64,000 nucleotides of DNA from Agrobacterium tumefaciens. Its GTDB lineage: Bacteria > Pseudomonadota > Alphaproteobacteria > Rhizobiales > Rhizobiaceae. The notes beneath the pieces were generated by a model that ran no database searches, had not been told where the DNA came from, and was given only the letters and a program-made list of their open reading frames with translations. The stretch is from positions 61,779-125,778 of the forward strand of contig NZ_WJOK01000017.1 in assembly GCF_009649785.1 (NCBI RefSeq), in the 5' to 3' direction. A program made the translations under genes and the position numbers. Positions 19,114 to 26,968 of the stretch are shown one piece after another (positions within the stretch are counted from its first letter, which is position 1; each line of letters starts with the position of its first letter).

Positions 19114-19451
19114 GCCTGTTGACAGGCCATCGCCCACACTCAACGTCATCCTCGTCCTAAGGATCTTTCCACCTATCGTAAGATCAATAGGTATCAGATG
19201 CCCGGACAGGCCCAAGCATGATGAAGGACAGGTTTTCAGACCTTGTCAGCCGTTGAAAATATGAATTTCAGGAACCGGGAAAACCTCCACTGTCATCCCC
19301 GGTCGAAAGGGAGAGGCACTTGCCGCGGGAGGTATGGAGAAGGACGAACGTTGGTATCGTCCAGCGGCTGTCACGCAAGCTCGGCGTGAAGCGGGGGCAG
19401 GCAGGTCGATCCGGCGGCAGGGATGAAGGCCGCCGCCGGCATCTCGTCAAA
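19114..19451. repeat. non-coding stretch with degraded palindromic (RIME-like) halves
   Basis: No gene is supported here. The segment 19145-19166 (GTCATCC...GGATCT) and the segment 19195-19222, read on the minus strand (a TCATGC...CATCTG pattern), resemble the short intergenic palindromes that are abundant in Rhizobiales genomes, here degraded and in opposite orientation. The rest shows no coding bias I can defend. Confidence 0.4.
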
Positions 19452-19706
19452 TCAGGCGCGCGCCTCTGGCGTATAGCCTGCAGCGGTGATGATTTCAGCA
19501 ATACGTGCCGCGTCGGAGACGCCGCCAACCACAACCGTGCGGCTTGCCGGATCAGCATGAACGGCGGCGCCGGGGACGGTCTTTTCGATTGCGCCCTTGA
19601 TCACACCGGCGCAGTGACCGCAGGTCATGTCTTCAACGTGGAAAGAAAGGTCGGCATCAACAGGTGCGGCAGCGGTTTCGGGGTGATGCTGGTGGGCGGT
19701 GCACAT
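19452..19706 (-). CDS. copZ: copper chaperone, heavy-metal-associated domain (CopZ-like)
   Basis: An 84-aa HMA-domain protein with the metal site MTCGHC (Cys29, Cys32), preceded by a His-rich N-terminus (AHQHH). It should carry Cu(I) in the cytoplasm and hand it to CopA. AAGGAG precedes its ATG. A CueR-type promoter nearly identical to the one before copA lies upstream, so it is probably in the same HmrR regulon although it lies about 8 kb away and on the other strand. Confidence 0.9.
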   Translation of the reverse strand: MCTAHQHHPETAAAPVDADLSFHVEDMTCGHCAGVIKGAIEKTVPGAAVHADPASRTVVVGGVSDAARIAEIITAAGYTPEARA

Positions 19707-19743
19707 AGGCGGTTCTCCTTGGGTTGGAACTCGTAACAGCAGG

Positions 19744-19774
19744 AGCCTGGACTATTCCAACGTGGGAAGGTCAA
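19744..19774 (-). promoter_or_regulatory. CueR/HmrR-type promoter of copZ
   Basis: On the minus strand: TTGACC (19774-19769), a 19-bp spacer beginning TTCCCACGTTGGAA, and CAGGCT (19749-19744). The core CCTTxCCACG(A/T)TGG is shared with the copA promoter. The -10 is weak, as expected for an activator-dependent promoter. Confidence 0.7.
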
Positions 19775-19813
19775 GCGCTTTATTAAGGCAGCCAAAATAA
19801 GCGCACCGGCATT

Positions 19814-21271
19814 TTAGTTGCGCCAGAAAATCGGCATCAGCAGCACGAGAACGGTGAGGATTTCAAGACGTCCAAGCAGCATCAGGACAGACAGGAGATA
19901 GAGCGCCGGATCACTGATCGTGGAGAAATTGCCGACAGGCCCGATGATCGGGCCGATGCCAGGGCCGACATTGGCAAGTGCGGTCGCAACGCCCGAGGTC
20001 GCAGTCAGGAAATCGTAACCCATCAGGCTCATGGCAAGGCTGCCGGCGATCCAGAGCGCGATGAAACAGCTGACGAAAAGGAAGATCGTCCGGATCGTGT
20101 CGGGATCGACCACCTGCTGCCCGTAACGGACCGAATAAACGGCGTTCGGATAGATCAGCTTTTTGAGGCCCGCCCGAACGACATTGAACATGATCAGAAA
20201 ACGATAGGCCTTGATACCACCCGCCGTCGAGCCGGAGCAGCCGCCCATGAAGGTTGCGAAAAATGCAACGACGACAACGAACGGACCCCACAGCGTGTAG
20301 TCGTCGCTCGCAAAGCCACCGGTCGAGAGGATTGATGTCATGTTGAAGAAGGAGTGGCTGAGCGCAGTATCCAGCGGTACGCCGTTTCTAAGGTGGTGAT
20401 AAACGCCGACTGCGATGGAAATCGCGCAGAGATAGCCAAGGAAGACCGCTATCTGCGGGTCGCGCAGCGTCTCCAACCTGCGGCGCACCGCAAGCAGGAT
20501 CATCACCGAGAAGGGCAGGCTGCCGAAGATCAGGAAGATGGTGGCAATCCAAAGCAGCGCCGTGTTGTTGAAATAGGCAAACGAGGCGTCGTGGGTGGAA
20601 AAACCGCCGGTCGCAACCGTCGACATGGCATGGTTGAGGGCATCGAAATGCGACATGCCAGCAAAATCGAAAGCCACCGTGCAGGCGATGGTCATGATGA
20701 TGTAGATCGCCACGAAAGCGCGGGTGAAGCTTGCCAGCCGCGCGAAGGGCCGGTCATTGCCGGTGTCGGATGATTCCATGCGGAAGAAGGTCATGCCGCC
20801 AACGCGCAAAAGCGGCAGGATGAAGAGGCCAAGCGCGACAATACCGATGCCGCCGAGCCAACAGAGCAACGACCGCCACAGAAGTATGCCCTGCGGCGCA
20901 TTATCGAGGCCGGATATGGCGGTCGATCCCGTCGTTGTGATGGCCGAGACCGATTCGAAAAGGGCCTGACCGGGCGTCAGGTCAAGCTCGGACAGATAGA
21001 GCGGAACCGCTCCGACAATGGAAAATACAAGCCAGAGCACGTTGACGAGCAGGAAGCCGAAACGTTTATTGAAGGACGCGATCGGTGCGCGCGTGGCCAG
21101 CGCACAGGCAAGTGCAAAGCCGCCGCACATGAAGCCTGAAAGCGCAAACACCGTCCAGTCGTCATTGCCGTAATAAAGGTCCGTCAGCGCGGGCAGGAAC
21201 ATGGCCGTCGCGAGATAGAGCCCGAAGATGGACGCCACATATATGACCGAGCGCAGAAGATTGCTGTTCAA
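19814..21271 (-). CDS. trkH: Trk-type potassium uptake protein TrkH
   Basis: A 485-aa membrane protein with about ten membrane segments and repeated P-loop filters (TTTGSTAI, STVATGGFST, STGGFASD, ALANVGPGIG). It forms the K+ channel of the Trk system, working with TrkA (not in this window). The only start fitting the frame is TTG at 21271, with no convincing ribosome binding site. It is divergent from ilvA. Confidence 0.9.
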   Translation of the reverse strand: MNSNLLRSVIYVASIFGLYLATAMFLPALTDLYYGNDDWTVFALSGFMCGGFALACALATRAPIASFNKRFGFLLVNVLWLVFSIVGAVPLYLSELDLTPGQALFESVSAITTTGSTAISGLDNAPQGILLWRSLLCWLGGIGIVALGLFILPLLRVGGMTFFRMESSDTGNDRPFARLASFTRAFVAIYIIMTIACTVAFDFAGMSHFDALNHAMSTVATGGFSTHDASFAYFNNTALLWIATIFLIFGSLPFSVMILLAVRRRLETLRDPQIAVFLGYLCAISIAVGVYHHLRNGVPLDTALSHSFFNMTSILSTGGFASDDYTLWGPFVVVVAFFATFMGGCSGSTAGGIKAYRFLIMFNVVRAGLKKLIYPNAVYSVRYGQQVVDPDTIRTIFLFVSCFIALWIAGSLAMSLMGYDFLTATSGVATALANVGPGIGPIIGPVGNFSTISDPALYLLSVLMLLGRLEILTVLVLLMPIFWRN

Positions 21272-21350
21272 GAAATGAAACCCAGGGTTCGTGGCAGCGT
21301 GAAATGAGTCTTTGTCTCTGACGCCTTCCTATGGCATAGCGGGTGCCATT

Positions 21351-22625
21351 ATGAATTTCAATGGATTGACAATCGTGGACAAGCAGCTTGTGGAGGCAGC
21401 GCGGCGGGAAGTGCGGGAGATATTCCCGGAAACGCCGTTGCAGTTGAATGAACATCTCAGCCGTCGGTATGGCGCGTCGATTTGGCTGAAGCGTGAGGAT
21501 CTGTCTCCGGTTCGTTCCTACAAGATTAGAGGCGCATTCAACTTTCTCCGCAAGGCTGTCGCGAAGGCTGGCAAGGACAAGGTTTTCGTCTGTGCTTCGG
21601 CCGGCAACCATGCGCAGGGCTTTGCTTTCGCCTGCCGCCATTTCGGCGTTCACGGTGTTGTTTTCATGCCGGTGACCACGCCGCAGCAGAAGATCGACAA
21701 GACCCGTATCTTCGGTGGCGAATTCATCAGCATCCGTCTGGTGGGCGATATTTTCGACCAATGTTACGCCGCCGCGCGCAAATACGTCGAAGACAATGAC
21801 GCCTACATGGTGCCGCCCTTCGACCATCAGGATATCATCGAAGGCCAGGCGACGGTTGCTGCCGAAATCATGGACCAGCTTCCCGAAGGCACCAAACCGG
21901 ATATGGTTGTCATGCCGGTTGGCGGCGGCGGGCTTTCGGCAGGCCTTACCGGCTTTCTGGCGGGCACCGTTGAAAAGGGCAACTTCGTGTTCTGCGAGCC
22001 GGAAGGCGCGCCGAGCCTGAAAAGGAGCCTCGAGCGCGGCGAAGCGGTAACGCTCCCCAAGGTCGACAATTTCGTCGACGGCGCCGCCGTTGCCCGCATC
22101 GGCGATCTCAACTTCCAGGCGCTGAAGGATTTTCCGGCCGAGCAGGTTTTGCTCATCCCCGAAAACGCCATCTGCGTGACCATCATCGAGATGCTGAACC
22201 TCGAAGGCGTGGTGCTGGAGCCAGCGGGTGCGCTGTCCATTGCCGCGCTGGAGAAGCTCGGCCGCGAGAAACTGGAAGGCAAGACGGTTATCGTCGTCGT
22301 CTCCGGCGGCAATTTCGATTTCGAGCGCCTGCCTGACGTCAAGGAACGCGCCATGCGTTACACCGGCGTGAAGAAATACTTCATTCTGCGCCTGCCGCAG
22401 CGCCCCGGCGCGCTACGCGATTTCCTCAATCTGCTTGGCCCGGACGACGATATCGCCCGTTTCGAGTATCTGAAGAAATCGGCCCGCAATTTCGGTTCGA
22501 TCCTGATCGGCATCGAAACCAACGCGCAGGAAAACTTCGCAGGGCTTCTTGAACGTTTCGAGGCTGCGGGCCTCGGCTATGAGGATATTACCGAAAACGA
22601 GATCCTGTCGAACCTGATCATCTGA
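21351..22625 (+). CDS. ilvA: threonine ammonia-lyase (threonine dehydratase)
   Basis: A 424-aa PLP enzyme deaminating threonine to 2-oxobutanoate for isoleucine synthesis. PLP-binding Lys58 lies in SYKIRGAFNF, and the phosphate-binding loop is in MPVGGGGLSAG. The C-terminal part has one ACT-like regulatory domain (VKKYFILRLPQRPGALRDFL), i.e. the shorter form rather than the E. coli two-domain type. ATG at 21351 gives the normal N-terminus. Confidence 0.92.
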   Translation: MNFNGLTIVDKQLVEAARREVREIFPETPLQLNEHLSRRYGASIWLKREDLSPVRSYKIRGAFNFLRKAVAKAGKDKVFVCASAGNHAQGFAFACRHFGVHGVVFMPVTTPQQKIDKTRIFGGEFISIRLVGDIFDQCYAAARKYVEDNDAYMVPPFDHQDIIEGQATVAAEIMDQLPEGTKPDMVVMPVGGGGLSAGLTGFLAGTVEKGNFVFCEPEGAPSLKRSLERGEAVTLPKVDNFVDGAAVARIGDLNFQALKDFPAEQVLLIPENAICVTIIEMLNLEGVVLEPAGALSIAALEKLGREKLEGKTVIVVVSGGNFDFERLPDVKERAMRYTGVKKYFILRLPQRPGALRDFLNLLGPDDDIARFEYLKKSARNFGSILIGIETNAQENFAGLLERFEAAGLGYEDITENEILSNLII

Positions 22626-22644
22626 TCGGGATAAGAGCGACGGG

Positions 22645-22669
22645 GAAGGGCGGAGCATATCCGCCCTTC
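22645..22669 (+). terminator. hairpin after ilvA
   Basis: A perfect 10-bp stem GAAGGGCGGA/TCCGCCCTTC with loop GCATA, 20 bases after the ilvA stop. There is no long T tract, so it may act as an attenuating or processing hairpin before the next gene. Confidence 0.55.
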
Positions 22670-22701
22670 GAAATGCGAGACAGATTAAGGGAGTGAAAGC
22701 C

Positions 22702-23010
22702 ATGGCATCGTTTTTTTCCAAAATCCTTTCGGCCTTCGGCTCCGGCCAGTCCGCGGATGCGCCGCAGAAGGCAGCGCAGTCGGAACCGCATGTGCATGGA
22801 GACTATCTGATCTATGCGACGCCGCTGAAGGAAGGCGGCCAGTTCCGTTTGGCGGGCCGCATCGAGAAAAAGGACGGCGAGGAAACGCTCGTGCATGAAT
22901 TCGTGCGCGCCGATGTCTTCACCAGCATGGACGATGCGGTTGAGTTCACCATCCGTAAGGCAAAGCTGATCATCGACCAGAACGGTGCATCGCTCTTCCC
23001 AGGAAAATGA
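22702..23010 (+). CDS. HlyU-like family protein
   Basis: 102 aa, resembling the HlyU family (PF10115): KEGGQFRLAGRIEKKDGEE...HEFVRADVFTSMDDAVEFTIRKAKLIIDQNG (spread over residues 37-95). HlyU proteins are described as transcriptional activators in Vibrio, but this small form's role is unknown. AAGGGA sits nine bases before ATG 22702; a GTG at 22693 is also in frame. Confidence 0.75.
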   Translation: MASFFSKILSAFGSGQSADAPQKAAQSEPHVHGDYLIYATPLKEGGQFRLAGRIEKKDGEETLVHEFVRADVFTSMDDAVEFTIRKAKLIIDQNGASLFPGK

Positions 23011-23121
23011 CGGCGGTTTCTTCTGCTGGACATTAAGATTCCGTTGGTTGCTTCGGCCTATCGTCTTCAGAGGGCATGAAGTCGCGCCGATGAACCGGCG
23101 CGATGTGGATCGATAGGGCGT

Positions 23122-24393
23122 ATGCCGATGCAATGGGCAAATCTGGCCCTCTTCGTGGCGGAAGCCATAGTCTATTTTTCGGTAATGACGGCATTCCTTC
23201 ATTACCGGCATATTCTCGGCATCGGTGTTTTTCTCACCGCGCTTGGCGTCATGCATTTCCTGGAAACCTACCTGGCGGCGGTCTTTTACGTCGAGCTGCC
23301 CTTTGGCGTGGTATCACCCGGCTCCTCGATCCTTTTTGCCGGCAAACTGATGATGATCCTCATGCTCTATATGCGCGAGGATGCGGCAGTCGTCCGCCAG
23401 CCGATCTACGGCCTGTTTCTCGGCAATATACTCACCATCATCATGGTGCAGATCATCCGCTTCCATCCGACGTTGGCAATTGTCCCCGGACAGTCGGTAG
23501 ATACCGGATTTCTGGATGAGATGGGCGTGCTGATGGTCTGGGGAACCAGCCTGCTTTATATCGACGCCATCGCCATCATCCTGTTTTACGAAAAGCTGGG
23601 ACGCTATTTGCAGCGCCATATTGTCCTGCGCTTCGCAATCTGTGGCGTGGTGATTTTGAGCCTGGATCAGGCAGGCTTTTACGCGGCGTTGCGATATATG
23701 CTGAACGCGCCTGTCGATGTCTTTTACGATGGCTGGAAAGCGAAGATGGTGGCCGTTGCCATCTATGCTCTGCTCTTTGCCATTTATCTGAAGCTGACGG
23801 CGGCGAAAGGCCGCTTCCTGACGCGCCGCAGCGTTGCCGATGTCTTCAACGACCTCACCTTCAGGGAACGCTACGAGGAGCTTTTGTCCCGTTCCGGCCG
23901 CGACATGCTGACCGGTGTGTCTGACCGCGCCCGCATGGAACTCGATGCGCCGTCCGTCGTCGTGGAATGTCTGGAAAAGAAACGTCCCGTCAGCGTGCTG
24001 ATCGTCGATATCGATCACTTCAAGACCGTCAACGATACCTTTGGGCATTTGCAGGGCGATGAGATGTTGCGGGAATTCGCCGCCGTTCTGAAACGCATCG
24101 TGCAACCGCACGGCCATCTCTACCGGTTCGGCGGCGAGGAGTTCGTGGCCCTGTTGCCGACGATGACCCATGACGGGGCACTTGCCTTTTCAGCAGGTCT
24201 GCGGACGGCGATATTGAAGGATCTGCAACGGCCAGACGGTTCGCCGCTGACTGTCAGCATCGGCGTCGCCACGGCTTTCGAGGACGGGCAGCTTTTCCGC
24301 GCGCTGCTATCGGAAGCCGATGCGCGGCTCTATGCGGCAAAAAATAACGGCCGCGATCAGGTGCACGGCCGTTACGGAATGTGGGTCGGCTGA
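23122..24393 (+). CDS. membrane-bound diguanylate cyclase (GGDEF)
   Basis: 423 aa: an N-terminal membrane sensor of about seven hydrophobic segments (1-230), then a GGDEF domain. The active site reads RFGGEEF (337-341), a functional GGDEF variant, and DIDHFKTVNDTFGH is intact, so it should make cyclic-di-GMP. The residues at the usual RxxD inhibitory site upstream are QPHG, so product inhibition at the I-site is probably absent. No EAL domain. It stands alone, convergent with azoR. Confidence 0.9.
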   Translation: MPMQWANLALFVAEAIVYFSVMTAFLHYRHILGIGVFLTALGVMHFLETYLAAVFYVELPFGVVSPGSSILFAGKLMMILMLYMREDAAVVRQPIYGLFLGNILTIIMVQIIRFHPTLAIVPGQSVDTGFLDEMGVLMVWGTSLLYIDAIAIILFYEKLGRYLQRHIVLRFAICGVVILSLDQAGFYAALRYMLNAPVDVFYDGWKAKMVAVAIYALLFAIYLKLTAAKGRFLTRRSVADVFNDLTFRERYEELLSRSGRDMLTGVSDRARMELDAPSVVVECLEKKRPVSVLIVDIDHFKTVNDTFGHLQGDEMLREFAAVLKRIVQPHGHLYRFGGEEFVALLPTMTHDGALAFSAGLRTAILKDLQRPDGSPLTVSIGVATAFEDGQLFRALLSEADARLYAAKNNGRDQVHGRYGMWVG

Positions 24394-24435
24394 TACCGGC
24401 AATCGAGCCGGCATCACCATGTGTCAAATGGCGCC

Positions 24436-25053
24436 TCAGGCGGCCTGCGCCAGTTCGGCAACCTTTGCTTCGGCTGCCGCAACGGCCTTCTCAACGGCTT
24501 CCGGTCCGAATGCCAGACCTTCGACATAGATCACTTCCACATCCGTCATGCCCATGAAGCCAAGAACGGTCTTGAGGTAGGGAACGGCGTGGTTCATCGA
24601 CACAGCCGGGCCTTCGGAATAAACGCCGGCGGCGGCCAGCACGATGTAGACCTTCTTGCCGGTGGCAAGACCAACCGGGCCGGTTTCGGTGTACTTGAAG
24701 GTCTGGCCAGCGCGGGCGACGTTGTCGATCCACGACTTCAGGCCGGAATAGATATTGAAGTTGATGAGGCCGGTGCCGATGACGACAGTGTCGGCGGCCA
24801 TAAGCTCTGCAACCAGCTTGTCGGAATAATCGGCTGCAACCGCTTCTTCAGCCGTGCGCTGGTCTGGAGCCTTGCGGATCGCAGCGGTCTTGACGGTGTC
24901 GAGATGCGGAATGGGGTCGGCAGCAAGATCGCGGTGGACAAGGGTATTGGAAGCCGACTTGGCCTTCAGCTTGTTTGCGAGTTCGCCGGAAAACTTGTTG
25001 GAAACCGACTCGTCGCCACGCGGGCTGGAGGTGATGAGCAGAATGTTGGACAT
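24436..25053 (-). CDS. azoR: FMN-dependent NADH-azoreductase
   Basis: A 205-aa flavodoxin-fold quinone/azo reductase (AcpD/AzoR). LLITSSPRGDESVSNKFS is the FMN phosphate site; FNIYSGLKSWIDNVARAGQTF is the family signature. ATG at 25053 has AAGGAAAG upstream; an in-frame extension to 25281 is not credible. It is divergent from a LysR gene, a common regulatory arrangement for this enzyme. Confidence 0.93.
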   Translation of the reverse strand: MSNILLITSSPRGDESVSNKFSGELANKLKAKSASNTLVHRDLAADPIPHLDTVKTAAIRKAPDQRTAEEAVAADYSDKLVAELMAADTVVIGTGLINFNIYSGLKSWIDNVARAGQTFKYTETGPVGLATGKKVYIVLAAAGVYSEGPAVSMNHAVPYLKTVLGFMGMTDVEVIYVEGLAFGPEAVEKAVAAAEAKVAELAQAA

Positions 25054-25202
25054 GGTCTTTCCTTGCATAAGCGATGAATTGACGGGCGCCTTGGGAGGGC
25101 GGGAGAGCACGATGCCCTTCCTTTGCCCCCTATATGACCAATTGATGCCATCAAGAAAACTGTGATAATGTGGAAGCGACCTATCGATGAAATGGATGGA
25201 AC

Positions 25203-26171
25203 ATGGACGCGAACCCGACGCTCGACCAATTGCAGGTGTTTTTGACGGTTGCCGAAACCGGAAGTTTCTCTGCCGCGTCACGGGCGCTCAATCGCGCCCA
25301 GTCTGTTGTCAGCTACACCATCGCCAATCTCGAGGCGCAGCTTGAAGTCAGCCTGTTCGAGCGCAATGGCGTACGCCAGCCTCGATTGACGGACGAGGGT
25401 CGCGCCATGCTGGAAGATGCAAGGCGCATCGTGGCCGGTCTGCAGGAAATGCGTGCGCGCGCCAAGGGTTTGAAGCAGGGGCTGGAGGCCGAGCTTTCTG
25501 TCGCCATCAGCACCATGGTGCCGGCGGAAGCCGTCGTTGCGGTGCTTCGCGATTTTCGAAAGGAATTCCCCACCGTTACCCTCAGTCTTAATGTGGGTGA
25601 GTTGGGCATGGTTATGGATATGGTGCTCTCCCGCAAGGCTGGGATTGGCATCGGCGGGGCGCTGTTGCGCCAGGATGACGAACTCGTCGTCGAAAAGGTC
25701 GGCCATTCCTTCATGCTGCCGGTCGTCGCCGCTGATCATCCACTGGCACAGATCGAGAGGCCGCTGGTTCTGGGCGATGTCCGCGAGGAGGTCCAGCTCG
25801 TCGTCACCGATGCGTCGGGGCTGACCAAGGGGCGTGATTTCAACGTGCTGTCTTACAAGACATGGCGGGTCAGCGACATTGCCACGAAATACCAGCTCAT
25901 CAAAGGCGGTCTCGGCTGGGGCGGTCTGCCCGCATCGATCGTGCGCAACGACCTGACCAATGGCAGCCTGAAGGCACTTGATCTCGAAGCTTATGAGCAG
26001 GGCGAATATCCAATCTTTGCGCTGCGCCGGGTGGATTCACCCGCCGGTCCCGCTGGCCAGTGGCTTGCCACGGCCTTTCAGCAGCGTCTGTCGGCATGCC
26101 CGAACCAGAAGGATTTCAACAGGATAATTGCCGGAGGCAAACAGCGGACTATTTCTGTCGCCGCCGAGTGA
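25203..26171 (+). CDS. LysR family transcriptional regulator
   Basis: 322 aa. The N-terminal HTH LDQLQVFLTVAETGSFSAASRALNRAQSVVSYTIANLE (residues 7-45, shown in part of the family pattern) is followed by an effector-binding domain. It is transcribed away from azoR across a 149-base gap and is the likely regulator of that gene (inference from arrangement). Confidence 0.88.
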   Translation: MDANPTLDQLQVFLTVAETGSFSAASRALNRAQSVVSYTIANLEAQLEVSLFERNGVRQPRLTDEGRAMLEDARRIVAGLQEMRARAKGLKQGLEAELSVAISTMVPAEAVVAVLRDFRKEFPTVTLSLNVGELGMVMDMVLSRKAGIGIGGALLRQDDELVVEKVGHSFMLPVVAADHPLAQIERPLVLGDVREEVQLVVTDASGLTKGRDFNVLSYKTWRVSDIATKYQLIKGGLGWGGLPASIVRNDLTNGSLKALDLEAYEQGEYPIFALRRVDSPAGPAGQWLATAFQQRLSACPNQKDFNRIIAGGKQRTISVAAE

Positions 26172-26371
26172 CATGGGTTGACTGAGTGACCAATTGACGA
26201 AGGTGAATGGCCTGCCTTATACAGGAAACACGGTCAGCAGTTCACCGAGGCATCGCCGTCCCGCAAGGGAAGCTAAACCTGCATTTTGAAAGATTGACAG
26301 CACTTATCCCGTGCCTAGTCGGAAGCCGGCGATCAGCGACACCTCTTCGGAATGGCACTCGAGGGTAAGTC

Positions 26372-26923
26372 ATGCCACGTTCGATCTTTTCCATTGATAT
26401 CGCCGACCTCTCCACATTTGCCAAATCGCTACGCGAACAAATCGGCAGGCTGGACCGCCAGCCAAGCCATGTGGAGATGCTCAATCTCCTGAGCCGGGCT
26501 GCCGGGTTTCGCAACTTTCAGCATCTGCGCGCCGCGCGCACGCCACCCGTAACAAGTGGCTTGCCGCTACCGCAGACACGACCGGAGACAATGCCTGCCA
26601 ATGAGGGCAGGGTGCTGAAGACCGCGCGGACTTTCGACGCTGCCGGTAGATTGGTGCAGTGGCCGGCCCGCCGCTCCCAGCAGGAACTGTGCCTCTGGTA
26701 TCTGTGGGCAAGAATACCAGCCGGTCGCAGTTTCTCAGAGCGCGAATTCAGCAGCTTTCTCGATGGTCTGCACCTGTTTGGAGATGCCGCGATGCTGCGG
26801 CGTGACATGGCGGGTCTCCGGCTCATTCGCCGTAATCGCGATGGCAGCGACTATCAACGCATCGAGCAGAAGCCACCGCCGGAACTGCCACTGTTGTTGC
26901 GTATCGTCAGTGACCGCAATTGA
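26372..26923 (+). CDS. DUF2087 domain protein
   Basis: 183 aa. The C-terminal half (about 85-175) matches the DUF2087 pattern: FDAAGRLVQWPARRSQQELCLWYLWARIPAGRSFSEREFSSFL (in pieces), then RRDMAGLRLIRRNRDGSDYQR. DUF2087 is a wHTH-like domain often attached to regulators. The N-terminal ~50 residues contain a MLNLLSRAAGFRNFQHLRA motif seen before such domains. Likely DNA-binding, function unknown. Confidence 0.75.
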   Translation: MPRSIFSIDIADLSTFAKSLREQIGRLDRQPSHVEMLNLLSRAAGFRNFQHLRAARTPPVTSGLPLPQTRPETMPANEGRVLKTARTFDAAGRLVQWPARRSQQELCLWYLWARIPAGRSFSEREFSSFLDGLHLFGDAAMLRRDMAGLRLIRRNRDGSDYQRIEQKPPPELPLLLRIVSDRN

Positions 26924-26929
26924 GTAAAT

Positions 26930-26960
26930 GCCCTCCCGGCCGATGAAACGCCGGGAGGGC
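26930..26960. terminator. bidirectional hairpin between the DUF2087 gene and cpdB
   Basis: A perfect 11-bp stem GCCCTCCCGGC/GCCGGGAGGGC with a nine-base loop, between convergent genes. No long T run. Confidence 0.65.
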
Positions 26961-26968
26961 TGCAAGCT

